From the NCBI GenBank assembly GCA_027625915.1, contig JANTQA010000019.1, forward strand, positions 873,001 to 937,000: a stretch of 64,000 nucleotides of DNA. The letters run 5' to 3'. The notes under the pieces are model-generated. The model saw only the letters and a list, made by a program, of their open reading frames with translations. It ran no database searches and was not told the DNA's origin. Each line of letters starts with the position of its first letter. Position 1 is the first letter of the stretch. The translations under genes were made by a program, and so were the position numbers. Shown one piece after another: positions 12,071 through 24,200 of this stretch. The DNA comes from Anaeramoeba flamelloides (taxonomy: Eukaryota; Metamonada; Anaeramoebidae).

Positions 12071-12270
12071 CAGTCAGTTTCACTTTTAAGGCACAAACTT
12101 TCAACGAAATTTAAGGCACAAAAAAATCTCAAATTAAAGCACAAAATTTGTAATTTTTTTTTTTTTACAATTTATTTTTACTAGAATTTGAATTTTGTGC
12201 TTTAATTTGAGATTTTTTTTTGTGCTTTAAATTTCGTTTAAATTTTGTGCCTTAAAAGTGAAACTGACTG
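12071..12270. mobile_element. M1 MITE, copy 2
   Basis: Well-preserved copy. It is TA-flanked, with termini CAGTCAGTTTCACTTTTAAG at both ends in inverted orientation and three TTAAGGCACAAA-type units per arm. Confidence 0.88.
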
Positions 12271-13773
12271 TACAAAAAGTGAATTTTCAGAAATAAAAAT
12301 GGTTTAAAAAAAATTTTTTTTTATTTCTGATCCAAAAAATTTAAATAAAAAGGGTGATCTTTTTATCTGATAATTTAATTGGCAATTTATTTTTTGAAAG
12401 ATGATAATTCATTTTTCTAGTTGTTAAAGGAGTTTTTTGTAACCAATTTCAATTGATTGGTTGTGAAAATTAGTATTCTATCACACCTGTGAATAAAAAA
12501 AGAATGAATTTACCCTTAAATTTTTTTGAAACATTGTTTAAATGTCATTATAATCGTGGTTTTTTTGATACTATAGGATTAGTGTAATAAAGATAAAAAT
12601 AACAATAAATTGCCAATTTGGAAATTTTTAGTATTTTTTAGAAATGATTAAGTAATTTTTTTTTTTTAAATTATTTGAACAACTTAATATCAGCTAATTT
12701 TTCTTTTTCTTTTTTCATTAAAAAATTCCAATTTAAAAAGCTTAAAATTGTGGATTAATGAAATTAATTTAATTCAAAAAGAGAAAAAAAAAGTTGAAAT
12801 ATTTTAATCGTTTTTTTTTTATAGTTAAATAAAGAACATGGATTGCTCATATTAAGTAAATAAAATTGAAGAAAATGGTGTAATTTACATATTATTTTAG
12901 CGATCTTTCAAAAAAAAACCATTTAAATTTCTAATTGTGATTAATCTTTTAACTATAAAGCACAGTTAAGAAGGATTAGAGTAACCCCCCCCCAAAAAAA
13001 AAAAAAAAAAAAAAAAACAATCTATATCTTAATCAAGATATAATACCCATTTGTAGGAATATTTTGAATTGACAAAAATTTATTTAAAATTACCAAGAAT
13101 TAAGAAAAAAATGATCGAGATTCCATGTATACAATAACATATCCATACTATTATTGTCCAATTTAAAAATGAAAATTTTTAGTTCATTTATTTATTTATT
13201 TATTTAGAGAAAGGAGCAATAAAAGAAAATTTATCAAATAAAAAAAGAGAAGAAAAAAAATAATTAAAATATGTATAAAAAATAATATTATATTTTCATG
13301 ACCAAATAGAAACTATCCGCATCCTGAATATACATGAGGAGCACAAACCAGATAGAAAGATAATCGATTATAAACTATTTTTCATAAATTTTGACTCGCT
13401 TTATAATGTTAATGGGAGTTGTTTTGAGGGTTTATTCCAGTATTCTTTACAAAAAATATTTTCAAATTTTTGGTTGAAATCATTTTTTCTAATTTGCAAA
13501 TTTTAGTTTTGCGTTTTTAAATTTCTGTTTTTCTTTTGTTTTTCTTTTTTTTTTGATTTCTTTTTCATTTTTTCTTTTTTTTTCTTTTTCTTTCTTTTTT
13601 TTTTTCTTTTTCTTGAAAAAGATCATGTGGAAAAACAAAAGAGATCTTCGAAAAGACAAATAATCATATAGAAAATTAAGACTCTGTAATGTCTTTGAAA
13701 ATGGATTTAATTATTCATAAAAAATCTTGTTGTTCAACTTTTTTTCAGTGAAAGTTCAGTAATAAAAAATCCG

Positions 13774-13985
13774 TAATGCTCATTTCAAAAATTGTGACTC
13801 ACTTTTTTTTAGTTTTTGGTTTTATTTTTATTAATTCGAAATATATCAGGCTTTTATATATTTAGAAGGATTTAAAAGAGAATTACAAATCAGATTTAGT
13901 TATTAATTGTTCTTGAATACTAAAGGATAAATTTTTTTTTTTCAATTTATTATTTCAGGTGAGTCACAATTTTTGAAAAAGAGTT
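13774..13985. mobile_element. Short TIR element (TCAAAAATTGTGACTCAC ends)
   Basis: Inverted ends share TTTCAAAAATTGTGACTCAC at 13783-13802 and 13959-13978. The outermost bases read TAATGCTC on one side and TAAACTC on the other, compatible with a TA target. About 210 bp, non-coding. A lone related end lies near 3190. Confidence 0.6.
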
Positions 13986-15229
13986 TAGATATAAAATTTT
14001 TAGTTCATATTCTAAAATATTTTTCTAGTTTATCAGTTGAAGAAAATCCAAAGATCTTTACAACATCGTTTAGAAATGATTTTTTTAGACAATAATATAA
14101 ACTTCCTTAGTTAACTCGAAGACAAAATTTTTACTCTCTAATTTGATTGTAGCCGTAAGAATTAAGTGTTTTATTTTGGAAATTGAAACAACAATTTTCA
14201 TATAGTAATTGGAAAATAACACTATAGTATTCTATAACAATTACACGATGAGGGCAACAATTTATCAAAATTATTACTTTTATTGACGAAAAAGTTTGGA
14301 CCAAATCTCTTGACAAAATAAAAAAAATAATAGAATCTATTAATACCATCTACTATTTTCTGTTTATTTATTTATTTATTTATTTTTTTTTTATAAAAAT
14401 CAGTTTGTTTGTATTACTAATAAAAATTTTTCTAATTAAGGTTAAGGTATCTTAAAAACTTATCAATAATTAAAGAGCGATTAAGTATTTACTATCAATT
14501 ATCACAAATTGTTTTGTCTATAAATAATATTTCGTTATTTTCAATATCAAGATTTTTTATATTATATTGGAAGTAAACAAAAAAATACGAATATTTGTAA
14601 ATTTGAAAGTAAATACTTTAAAAAATTTAAATTTTTTTTTTTTATTCATTAATAAATGGTTTTGAAAAGCTAAGAAAATAATGAAGAAATTTAACCGTCT
14701 GAGATATTGAATATTTTTTAGTTCAATATCTAATAGAAAAATGGGTGGACTCAATTTCCAAAACAAATATTTTCAAGGAATATTTTTAAAAATGAATATT
14801 TTTATAAAGTTTTTTTGAACTGACCAAACATGACTCTGATTTAAAAAAAATTGAAAAACAAAAATCATTTTCAAATGTTTTGAAATTTACTGTTATTAAT
14901 TTTTTTCAGATTTTTCAAATTTCCCAATTTTGTTCCAAAACCAAACATCTTTTATTCTTTAAAAAGCAAATTAACATTGTTTTTTTGTGGTTTCTCTCCA
15001 ATTGAAACATACAGTTCAATTGATTCCCAACCTTCAATAAATAGTAATTTAGTTTTCAATAACTAAAACTATTTGGTAATGAAGTCGAAAAAAAATACAT
15101 TTAATCACCAATAAATATAACAAGGGGTTTTATTTTAATTTTTTTTCTATACAATCCACAGCTCTTTTCTCACACTTGTAAAAATTCGAATTATCCGATT
15201 TAAAAATTATTTTTTACATTTTTTTATAA

Positions 15230-18200
15230 ATGAAGTTTGCCGTATTATTTCTCTTATTACTTTTTTTAAATGTTGTCAAGTCTGAACCTATATTTGGGAG
15301 TGTTTATTACCAAGAATCTAAATACACTTTCAAGGCTGGTGTGTATGATTCAGATTCTGTAGCATATGGTGTATATGATGATCAGATTGAAAAAGTAGGA
15401 AATTCTTTTTTTCATCTTGTTACAAACCCAAAATATAGTAACAATGAACAAGTTTTCGCTGCTGGTTATTTAGAAGGTGCACTTTTAAACGATCGTATTA
15501 ATTATCATCTTCAAAATTTTGTCGAGTGGTCACTCTTTAATGAATTTAATAAATCGTAAGCTCTTTGATTTTTTTTTTTTTTAAATTGATCTTTTGCTCC
15601 CTCAATTAAGCTTTGGTATCCAACAACCCAGTAGCTTTTCCAAATTTTATTAAACTTCTTTTTGTGTTTAAAAATGGTATCAGTTTTGGTTCTTAGATCC
15701 CTTTAACAATACTGCTTTTTTGTATGTGTTAAATCAAAGATACGATTGTGTTGAATTTCTTGGACTTTTTCCTTTACCTTGTATTCCAAAAATCGAGTGT
15801 ATCTTTGAGACAACAAAAAAAAACTTCTTTTTTTAAAAGTTTTGTATGTGTACTGAAGTCTTTCTTTTATTTTTTCACTTCTATCTCATTTTGAGTAATT
15901 TGTTAATTTTTTTCCACTTTACCGCAAAGTACTTTCACAGGTTAAAAAATTAATTAGTCACTTAGAAAAAAAAGAGAAAAGTCAAAAAGTTCAACAGGAT
16001 TTTAATTGCGAAAACTTAATAGAAACCAAAAAATGAAAACTAAGATCATTTAATAAAAGAAAAATAAATGATTAAGGGGGGAGTATTTTTTAAAAATAAA
16101 ATGAAATCTTGTCAAGATCTTGTCTAATTTTTTTTTTGTTATTTGTGTTTTGGCTTATAAAAAGGATGAGTTAATCTCCTTTAAACAATTTATTAATTTG
16201 AATCTATTTTTTGAAATCTAAAATTCACCTTTTTCAAATATAAAACGAAAAAAAGTATCCTTATTATTTTTATTAAACATCGAGTTAATTCTTGAAAAAT
16301 GGTAAAACATAAACCCCGTTCCAAAAATTTGTACACACCCAAAATCAAAAATAGGCAAAAAAAAACCCAATTTATTGTATTTTCCCAAACCTAATATAAA
16401 ACTACATTTAAGTTACAAGGTATTAATGTTTTTATAAGTAATCATTTTCATCCAAATAAAAGAAAAAAATTTAAAACTCAAAAATAAAAACAGGTTGTCC
16501 AAAATAATGAAACGAGCGGAACAAAAAATGTATTGGTAAATTTGTTGAAATTTCACCAACAATTGTTGATCGATCAAATGATTGGGATACCATCTACCAA
16601 TTGTATTTGATTTTCCAATTTAACAAACTCAACACTAACCTTCTATCAATCATTGGAAAAAAATTTCGAGATCTAACGAAACAGATTAGGTAACTGCAAA
16701 AAAGGAAATGAAAACAAAACAAAAAAGACAAAAAATGAAATGGTTTGTAAAATCAAAATTCTTTCCAATTTGAATTTAAAGTACAGGAATGATGTTCTTT
16801 CAACTGTTTAAACTGTGTCCAAATTTTTGGAATCTAGTTTATTTTTCGTTTTATATTGGAAAGTATTGATTTAGATCGAAAATTTTTTATTTTGTTATTA
16901 TTTTTAATAAATAATATTTTAATTTAAATGTTAACCAATAAAACTATTCGTGGTATAGATGATTTAATAAATGAATATTTGATAGAAGTTTCACAAAAGT
17001 TTACCCATTAAATTGAGATCTATATGGCAAAAAATTTTTTATTCTTTAAGGTTTTAAGTTGTTTTCTGTTTTTCAAAAAAAATAAAAAAAAAATTAGAAA
17101 AAACGTTTACAAATTTGAAAAATTTTTTTTTATAAATTGTTTGGTCTTATTCACAAGAAACCTTATAACAATTTATATCATTTTTGAGAAGAAAAATTGA
17201 TTTTGAATTTTAAGGATAAAATTACTCTATTACCAAAATATCTTCAAGAAAATTGTATTTAGAAAAATCAAAATTTCATCTGATAACAAAAACAAAATTT
17301 CTTTGTAAAATTTTTAAATGACTTTAAAAATTTAATTATTATAACTATCCTTCTTAAACCAATACAATTATTTTCCAATCCATGGCATAAATCAATTTTT
17401 TGGTTAACCAAAAGAATTATCTCAAAAAAGAAAAAAATCTTTATTTTAATATCCCTGGCAACTAAGACTTGTGATTGAATAATAATGATGGAAATGGCAA
17501 TAAACAAGGTGAAAAATTTTTATATAATATGAGATATAAAATGAATTTAAAGGTTTTCTTTTTCGGAAAAAATGGAAAAAAAAATTTGATCTAACACAAA
17601 AAAAATATTCTTATTTGGGTTTTTTAGTTGATCAGAATTTTTTGACACATGGCACCTATAAAAATTTATAAGTAGAGTATACCAAAAATAACATATTTTA
17701 AAATTTTACCTTGTTGTTGTACACAAGTGTAAATATGAATGTTGTAAAAAATAGAGTTTTTACAATTACCGAGATAAATAAAGAGTTCCATTCATTTATC
17801 CAAATTTCATAATAGTAAATATAATATCTGATATCTTAATATACTAATTACAATTTTAATCAAAGAATCGTTTTGTAAACACCTTTCTTTCGAATTTAAT
17901 AAAAAAAAATCATTTTTCAAACAATGTATTATGTTCACCAAACGGTTTTATATTGTAAATACATACAAGATCAAAAAAAAAAAAAAATAGATATTTCGTT
18001 TACTATTATCAAAATTTTGATAAATGCATGGAACTCTTTTTTGATCTCTAAAATTGTAAAAACTCTATTTTGTACAACATTCCATATTTACACTTGTGTA
18101 GAGGACTGATTCCTTAAAGAAAAAATGTGGGATTCAATACAAAAACAGTTTTTTTAATACTGTCTTTTAGGAATGGGCTGTTAATTGATTGCTCTTTTAT

Positions 18201-21200
18201 TAAGAAAATTGTTGAAAAATTTGAACTTTTTGAGATCTCCAAAACCACTCCAATGACTTTTGTATATCAAGGTGATCTAAATTTTTTTTGTTGATTTGAT
18301 TGAAAATAATATAATGAATTATTCTTTGAAGTTAATTTGTTTCTATTAATTGATTTTACTTTTCGTTTTCAGGTTTCCATTAATATTCCCAACTAAAAAT
18401 GGTGTTATATTTTTTTGCTATAAAATTTGCAATCCTAACACTTTTTAACTCACACTCTAATAAATCAAATAAGCCCGAATTTTTTTTTTTTTTTATTTCC
18501 AAACTCAGATTATAAAAAAATGATTGAACATAAGAAACATAATTTTTTTTTAGATTATTATTTGAGTTGAAAAAATAAAAGATTGTATATTAATATCCCT
18601 ACCAATCTTTTTTTGTTATTATTATTATTATTATTATTATGTGTGTGTCTTTATTTTGATTATTTTGTGCATTATGGGCGATGTTATAGTTTTCACTAAA
18701 AAGACCTTTTACTGTAACTATTTTCTAGATCTCCAAAAAAACGAATCAGAACTCGATTTAAAATGAGATTTAGTTTGTTTTTGTTCGTTTGTTTAGTAAA
18801 AAAAAGATGAGCTATTCTTTGAGTTTCTTTATTTCATATTATAATTGAAATTACTTTTAATTTTCAGTAAGGTTTCACATATAAAAAATTTTATTTTACT
18901 TATTTTCCTTGTTTCACTTTTTTTCTACAATGGCAAATTAAAAACATAGTAGATATTTTTTTTTTTTGATTATTTAAGGGAAGAATCATTAATTCTTTTT
19001 GTTTGCCGTTAAGTTTTTTTTAATTTGAGAAATAAACCCAAAATTTCAAAAATTTTCGATTTATTTCTCAAATTAAAAAAAAACGCCGTTAGGTTTTCCA
19101 GAATTAAAAAGAATAAAGTAAAATCAAATAGATTTTGCTTTATTCTTTTAAATTCTGGAAAACCTAGGCACTTGACCGCACTTGACGGCACTCCACATTA
19201 GGTTTTCCAGAATTTAAAATAATTGAGTTAAATCAAAGATTTTACCCCATTCTTTTGAATTATGGAACTCCTAGGTACTTGATGCACTTGATAACACTTC
19301 ACGAATCCCTAAATTTTTATTTAGAAATTTTGTTAAAGACTCAAAAATAAATTTATTACCCACTTGGTGCTAATAAATATTAAGAATCTCTTTTTCTAAT
19401 AATATCACAAATAGTAATAACATTATTATTATTTAATATACAGCCAGTTCCTCTTTTAAGACACAAACTTTGAACGAAATTTAAGACACAAAAAAACCAC
19501 GAATTAAATCCCAAAATTCAAATCCTAATAAAATAATTTGTAAAAAAAATTCCAAATTTTGTGCTTTAATTTGAGATTTTTTTCTTCCTTAAATTACATT
19601 GAAAATTTGTGTCTTAAAAGTGGAATTGACTGAATTAGAAATAGTAATATTTTTTTTAATTCAGATATCCATATTTTACGATTATTTTCATAGGCTGGAC
19701 AATTCCATAGAAAATGATCCAAAAAAAAAATATTTTTAAAAAAAGACAAGAAAAAAATAAAGAAAAAACAGAAATAAATGAAATAAAAAAATAGTAAAAA
19801 ATGAATTTATAAAGTTTCATTTTACAACCCAAGTGTTGAATATGTTGTTGGTTGTTTCCTTTTCTCTGAAAAATTTCTGGATCACTACCATAATTTTTTT
19901 TAATAAAGATATCTAAATATTTGACCAACTATAGATCAAATAAAATATGTTACTTCATGAGGTTTTAAATTAGAACTTTATAGATAGGTGGTATCTATAA
20001 AGTGCCAGTTTTTAAGAATAAGAATCGGTTTTCGAAATTCTCTTTTCAGTTACTTTGCTTTGTTTTTTTTTTTTACTTTTCTTTTTTTTTATACAAGTTT
20101 CCGAAATCTTCTTTTCTCACAATCCCAGTGTAAGACACCCACTTGTCTGTGTTAACACAGTACAAGTATCAATAGGACAGATTCTACGGAAAATCCGATT
20201 CGTTTCACTTCAGTTTGGTTTCAAATCACATCAGTTAACTTCGTTTGCTTAAGTCCAGTTCAATTCGCTGAAGATCTGATCATGAGCAATTCAGTTTAAG
20301 ATATAATCAGGAACAAGTTTACAAATTCTTATAATGGTTTTTTTATTTCTTTTTAGCCCCCCCAACACCTAAAAAAAAAAAAAAAAGGAGGAACCCAAGA
20401 AACTCAAACAACTTAAAAAGGGATATTAGGAAAAAGTAAAAAGAATAAAAAATAAAAATTTAATTGTTCTCTAAAAATTTTTATTAATCACTCATAAGTT
20501 ATTTTTTTAAGATTATTTTTACCAATATTTTTAATAGTGTTAAATTCAAATTTTAAAATATTAAAATTTTATTATCTCTGTATAACAGAATATATTTTAA
20601 ATTTTGATTAATTAAAAATTATTATTTCATTTCGTTTATTCTTCATATTGGACTTTAATATATCTTTTTCGAAATTAAAAGTTCTGATTGGCCAAATGAA
20701 GTCACTGATTGGTTTCATGGCAATATAAATTATGTCAAAGGTGAATGTGAATCTCCAAAAAGTGATTTAATACAACAATTTTGTTATACTTATCTCCAAA
20801 TGACAGCTGTTTATCAAGGTTTCATTGATCACGCAGAGGAAGCCACGAAATTTAGGTTTATTGACTTTTACTTATTACAGGCAAGTGGTGATCTTGAAGA
20901 TGTTGCTGTTGCTGTTTTCTTAAATTCAACAAACGAAAAATTAAGAAACTGGGCAAAAAATAGAATCTATGATCTTGATGATCGTGATCTGCATCATCAT
21001 TGCACAGGGTTCATTAAAATTACAGATAATAATGAAGATGCATTTGTTTCACACAACTCATGGTTTGATTATATTGCACTGACACGAGTAATGAAAGAAT
21101 ATGAAATAAATTTGAAAGGTGCACATACCGTTACCACAAACTTAGTGTTTTCTTCGTATCCAGGTAATATTTAACCTTTAAAAAATTGATTTTGAAGATT

Positions 21201-24200
21201 ATTATTTTAAACATTCTACTTTTTTTATAACTTTTTTGCTCTCATAATAATAAACATTTTTAATAAATTAATAGGTGTGATTTTTAGTTTAGATGATTTT
21301 TATATAACTAATAAAAAGCTTGTTGTTTTTGAAACAACATACACAATCCAAAACCATTCCATATATCAAGAATATTTGCATGAAAAAACATTTTTAACTT
21401 TTCTCAGAACAGTATCTATATGTAGAATGTCTTCAAATGGCGAAGAGTATGTAAACTATATGAAACAAGTAAATTCTGGCACTTATAACAATATGGTAAT
21501 TATTTAATACATTTATTTTGTTTTTGTTTTGTTTTCGCTTATAAAAAATATCCATGATTATTTTTTGTACGAAAATTGAGCGTTATAATGTGTTCAATAT
21601 TAAGACGAAAGTACAATTTTTTGATAGTCCTTAATAACATTTTTTTTTGATGGTTTATACCTTTTTCAAAATCATTACGAATTATAGATCGATGAAATTT
21701 AACTTGAACCTGAAAATCGGTTTTATTATTTTTCTACAAAAGATTACAACTAAATTTTCAAAAAATCCAATGAAATCATTGAAATATTTTGACTTTTTAA
21801 AAAGTGAATAAGGAGTGTAAAGGGGAAAATCCCGTTCTCACTAGTTTCAATAATGTCTCTAATTAAAATTAATCAATTAGATTTAGAAGCTATTTAATAT
21901 TTAGACTTTTAATAAAAAAAAATTATCAAATAAACACTTTTTAAGTAAAAAGACCCAGTTTTATTACGTAAATAGAAAAATTATAAGAGTTTATCAAAAT
22001 TATTCTTTCCAAAATAAATTTTCAATTTTTAGATCAAAATCATTTTTTCTTATTTGCCAATTTTTTTTTTAGTTTTATTTTTTTTTTCTTTTCCTATTCT
22101 TTTTTCTTTTGTTTTATTTAAATAAAGTCAATTGAAAAATGAAAAAAATTTGAAAAATACAAATTAACTTTATGAAAATTGAGATAATTTAATTTCAAAA
22201 AAGGAATACATTTACTATTAAAAAAATCTAATTATCAACAATTTTAATTTTACTAGAAACGAGAAATTTTGTATGAGATTGTCCAATGAAATATGGCAAA
22301 AAAATTTTTTTATAATTAATTTTTTTGTGGAAAATTCATAATTTGTTATTTTTTTATTTATTATTGAACAAGTGTAAATTACACTCTAAATTTTCTTTTA
22401 CTTAAATTTCTCAAAGGTAATTTAAGCTTAAAATCATAGATTTCACCAAAGTTCAAGGAAAAAACAAAACCCAAATTTTTTTGTTTAAAAAGCAAAAACA
22501 AAAAATTGGAAAGAAAAATTGAATCGAAAAAAGGAAAAAAAAGGAAATTTAAAAAGGGTTTATAAGAAACAATTGGTAAAAAATCAAAAAAAAAAAAAAA
22601 CCAATCCTATCTTTAATTAAGAACACCCAAAATCACAGACACGATACTTTTAGTTGATTTAATTTAATTTGATAATCGATTATGAATGTTTATTTGGGGA
22701 TCATTGTTTAATTGTTGTAATTTCTTTTTTCTTTTTGATCAGATTTGCTTTAAACCGATGTACATTTTTTGTCTTTGCTTTTTAGATTTTATTTTCAGAT
22801 TACTCATACTTTCGCGTTACAGTGTCTAATTATTAGCAAGTAACCACTTGATCTTTTTCCGTTGTAACTCTTCTTCCCAATATAAAGAAGATTCAGCCAG
22901 GTAAAAAATGGAAAAAAATCAAATTTATAATTTGTTTAGGTATTTCTTTTATGAATAGCAACTTTAATCGGAAGTTTATTATTTCTCTTATTTCTAAACA
23001 ATCTTATATTGGCTAATTCTTAAAAAAAAAAAAAAATAAATTTATTAATAATTGATTGACTTTAAGTTAAATGAAGTTTACGTTAATGTATATTATCTTA
23101 AAAAGGTGTTGAGAGATTTTTTTTTTTTACATTAAAGTTGTTTTTGTATTCAAAGATTTAAATAAAACTGAAGAACCACGCTTCAAGGTTTAAAAAAACC
23201 TTATTATCAAGAGATAGTGAACTTGAAATTGTTTGGAAGTATCACAAAATTTTATCCTGTAAGATCAGTTTAGAAATAAAAATGACATTTTTTTGATTTT
23301 TCAAAATTTAGATCTTTTAATTTGATAGGTTTGGTTATCAAAAATTCGTTTTGGCTGAACAAAAAATACCTTCAAACAATTTTATTAATAAAACGTTCCT
23401 GTAAAAAACTTAACTAGTTGATTTTTCTGAATCTAAAGAGAGGATAAATAAAATATTAATTTCGTTTCCTAATTTTTTACAAAGTATAATTATTTATTTT
23501 TCCAAAATTTTTCCATTTACTTTTTTGTTTTCTTTTGAAATTGAAAAATATTTTCCTCTTCAGACTTTAAATTTATTTAAAAACCAACAAAATTTTCTAG
23601 AAGTTAAATCAAAAATCCGTAAATTCCGAGAAAAAAATCAACAAAAATTGTGTAAAAATTTTGAAAATTTTTCCATCCTTGATAGATCTATTTTCAAACA
23701 AAAGTGGTAAGTAAATATTATTAATTAATGTAGCTAATGAATATAGGACCAGTAAGTATATGTCGATACTACCACCAAGAAAGAAAAATTCATAATTATT
23801 ACTGATTAATTCACATTAAATAAATTTAAGTTGCTATCTATCTGTTCAATAAGGAAATACTTCAATTAATACAGCGGCAATTATTGATTTTAATTGATTT
23901 TGAAAAGATCTTTTCACTATTTTTACTCTTTTTGAAAGAAAAAAATATTTGAGGAATTGAAAGAAAATTCTTTCTTTTGTTGATTATAGACTAAAAGTAT
24001 CGGTTTCTAATAGTGATAAATAAAAAAAATCACTAAAAAAAAAAACACATAAATGATGATAAAATTAAAATAAAAAGAGTAACATTAAATAAATATTTTT
24101 TTTTATAACATCTATATAACATTTTTATAACAAAATTTCTTTTTATATGTTGATTTTTTCAATATTTTTTTAAAAAAATATTCTTATAACGGGCTTATAA

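Larger units (their letters stand above)
9322..15229. other. Gene-free interval of 5.9 kb with repeats
   Basis: Lies between the divergently transcribed ankyrin and phospholipase B-like genes, so it must hold both promoters; none could be defined. It contains two M1 MITEs, a tRNA-headed SINE, a small TIR element at 13774-13985, an E600-like fragment around 13480-13740 and a C-run plus A-run at about 12986-13017. No credible coding frame was found. Confidence 0.65.
15556..20681 (+). other. Intron 1 of the phospholipase B-like gene (5.1 kb)
   Basis: GT at 15556 and AG at 20680-20681; the split codon is restored as TC+T. It holds an F16 element, a long-TIR MITE, a (TTA)n run, hairpin array copy 2, M1 copy 3 and a less AT-rich patch. 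No extra exon is needed for the family alignment and none was seen. Confidence 0.75.

Noticed and set aside
22348-22921. R550 as an snRNA or 7SL gene
   Set aside because: No Sm site, tetraloop or other diagnostic element could be located, and long target duplications argue for a retroposon.
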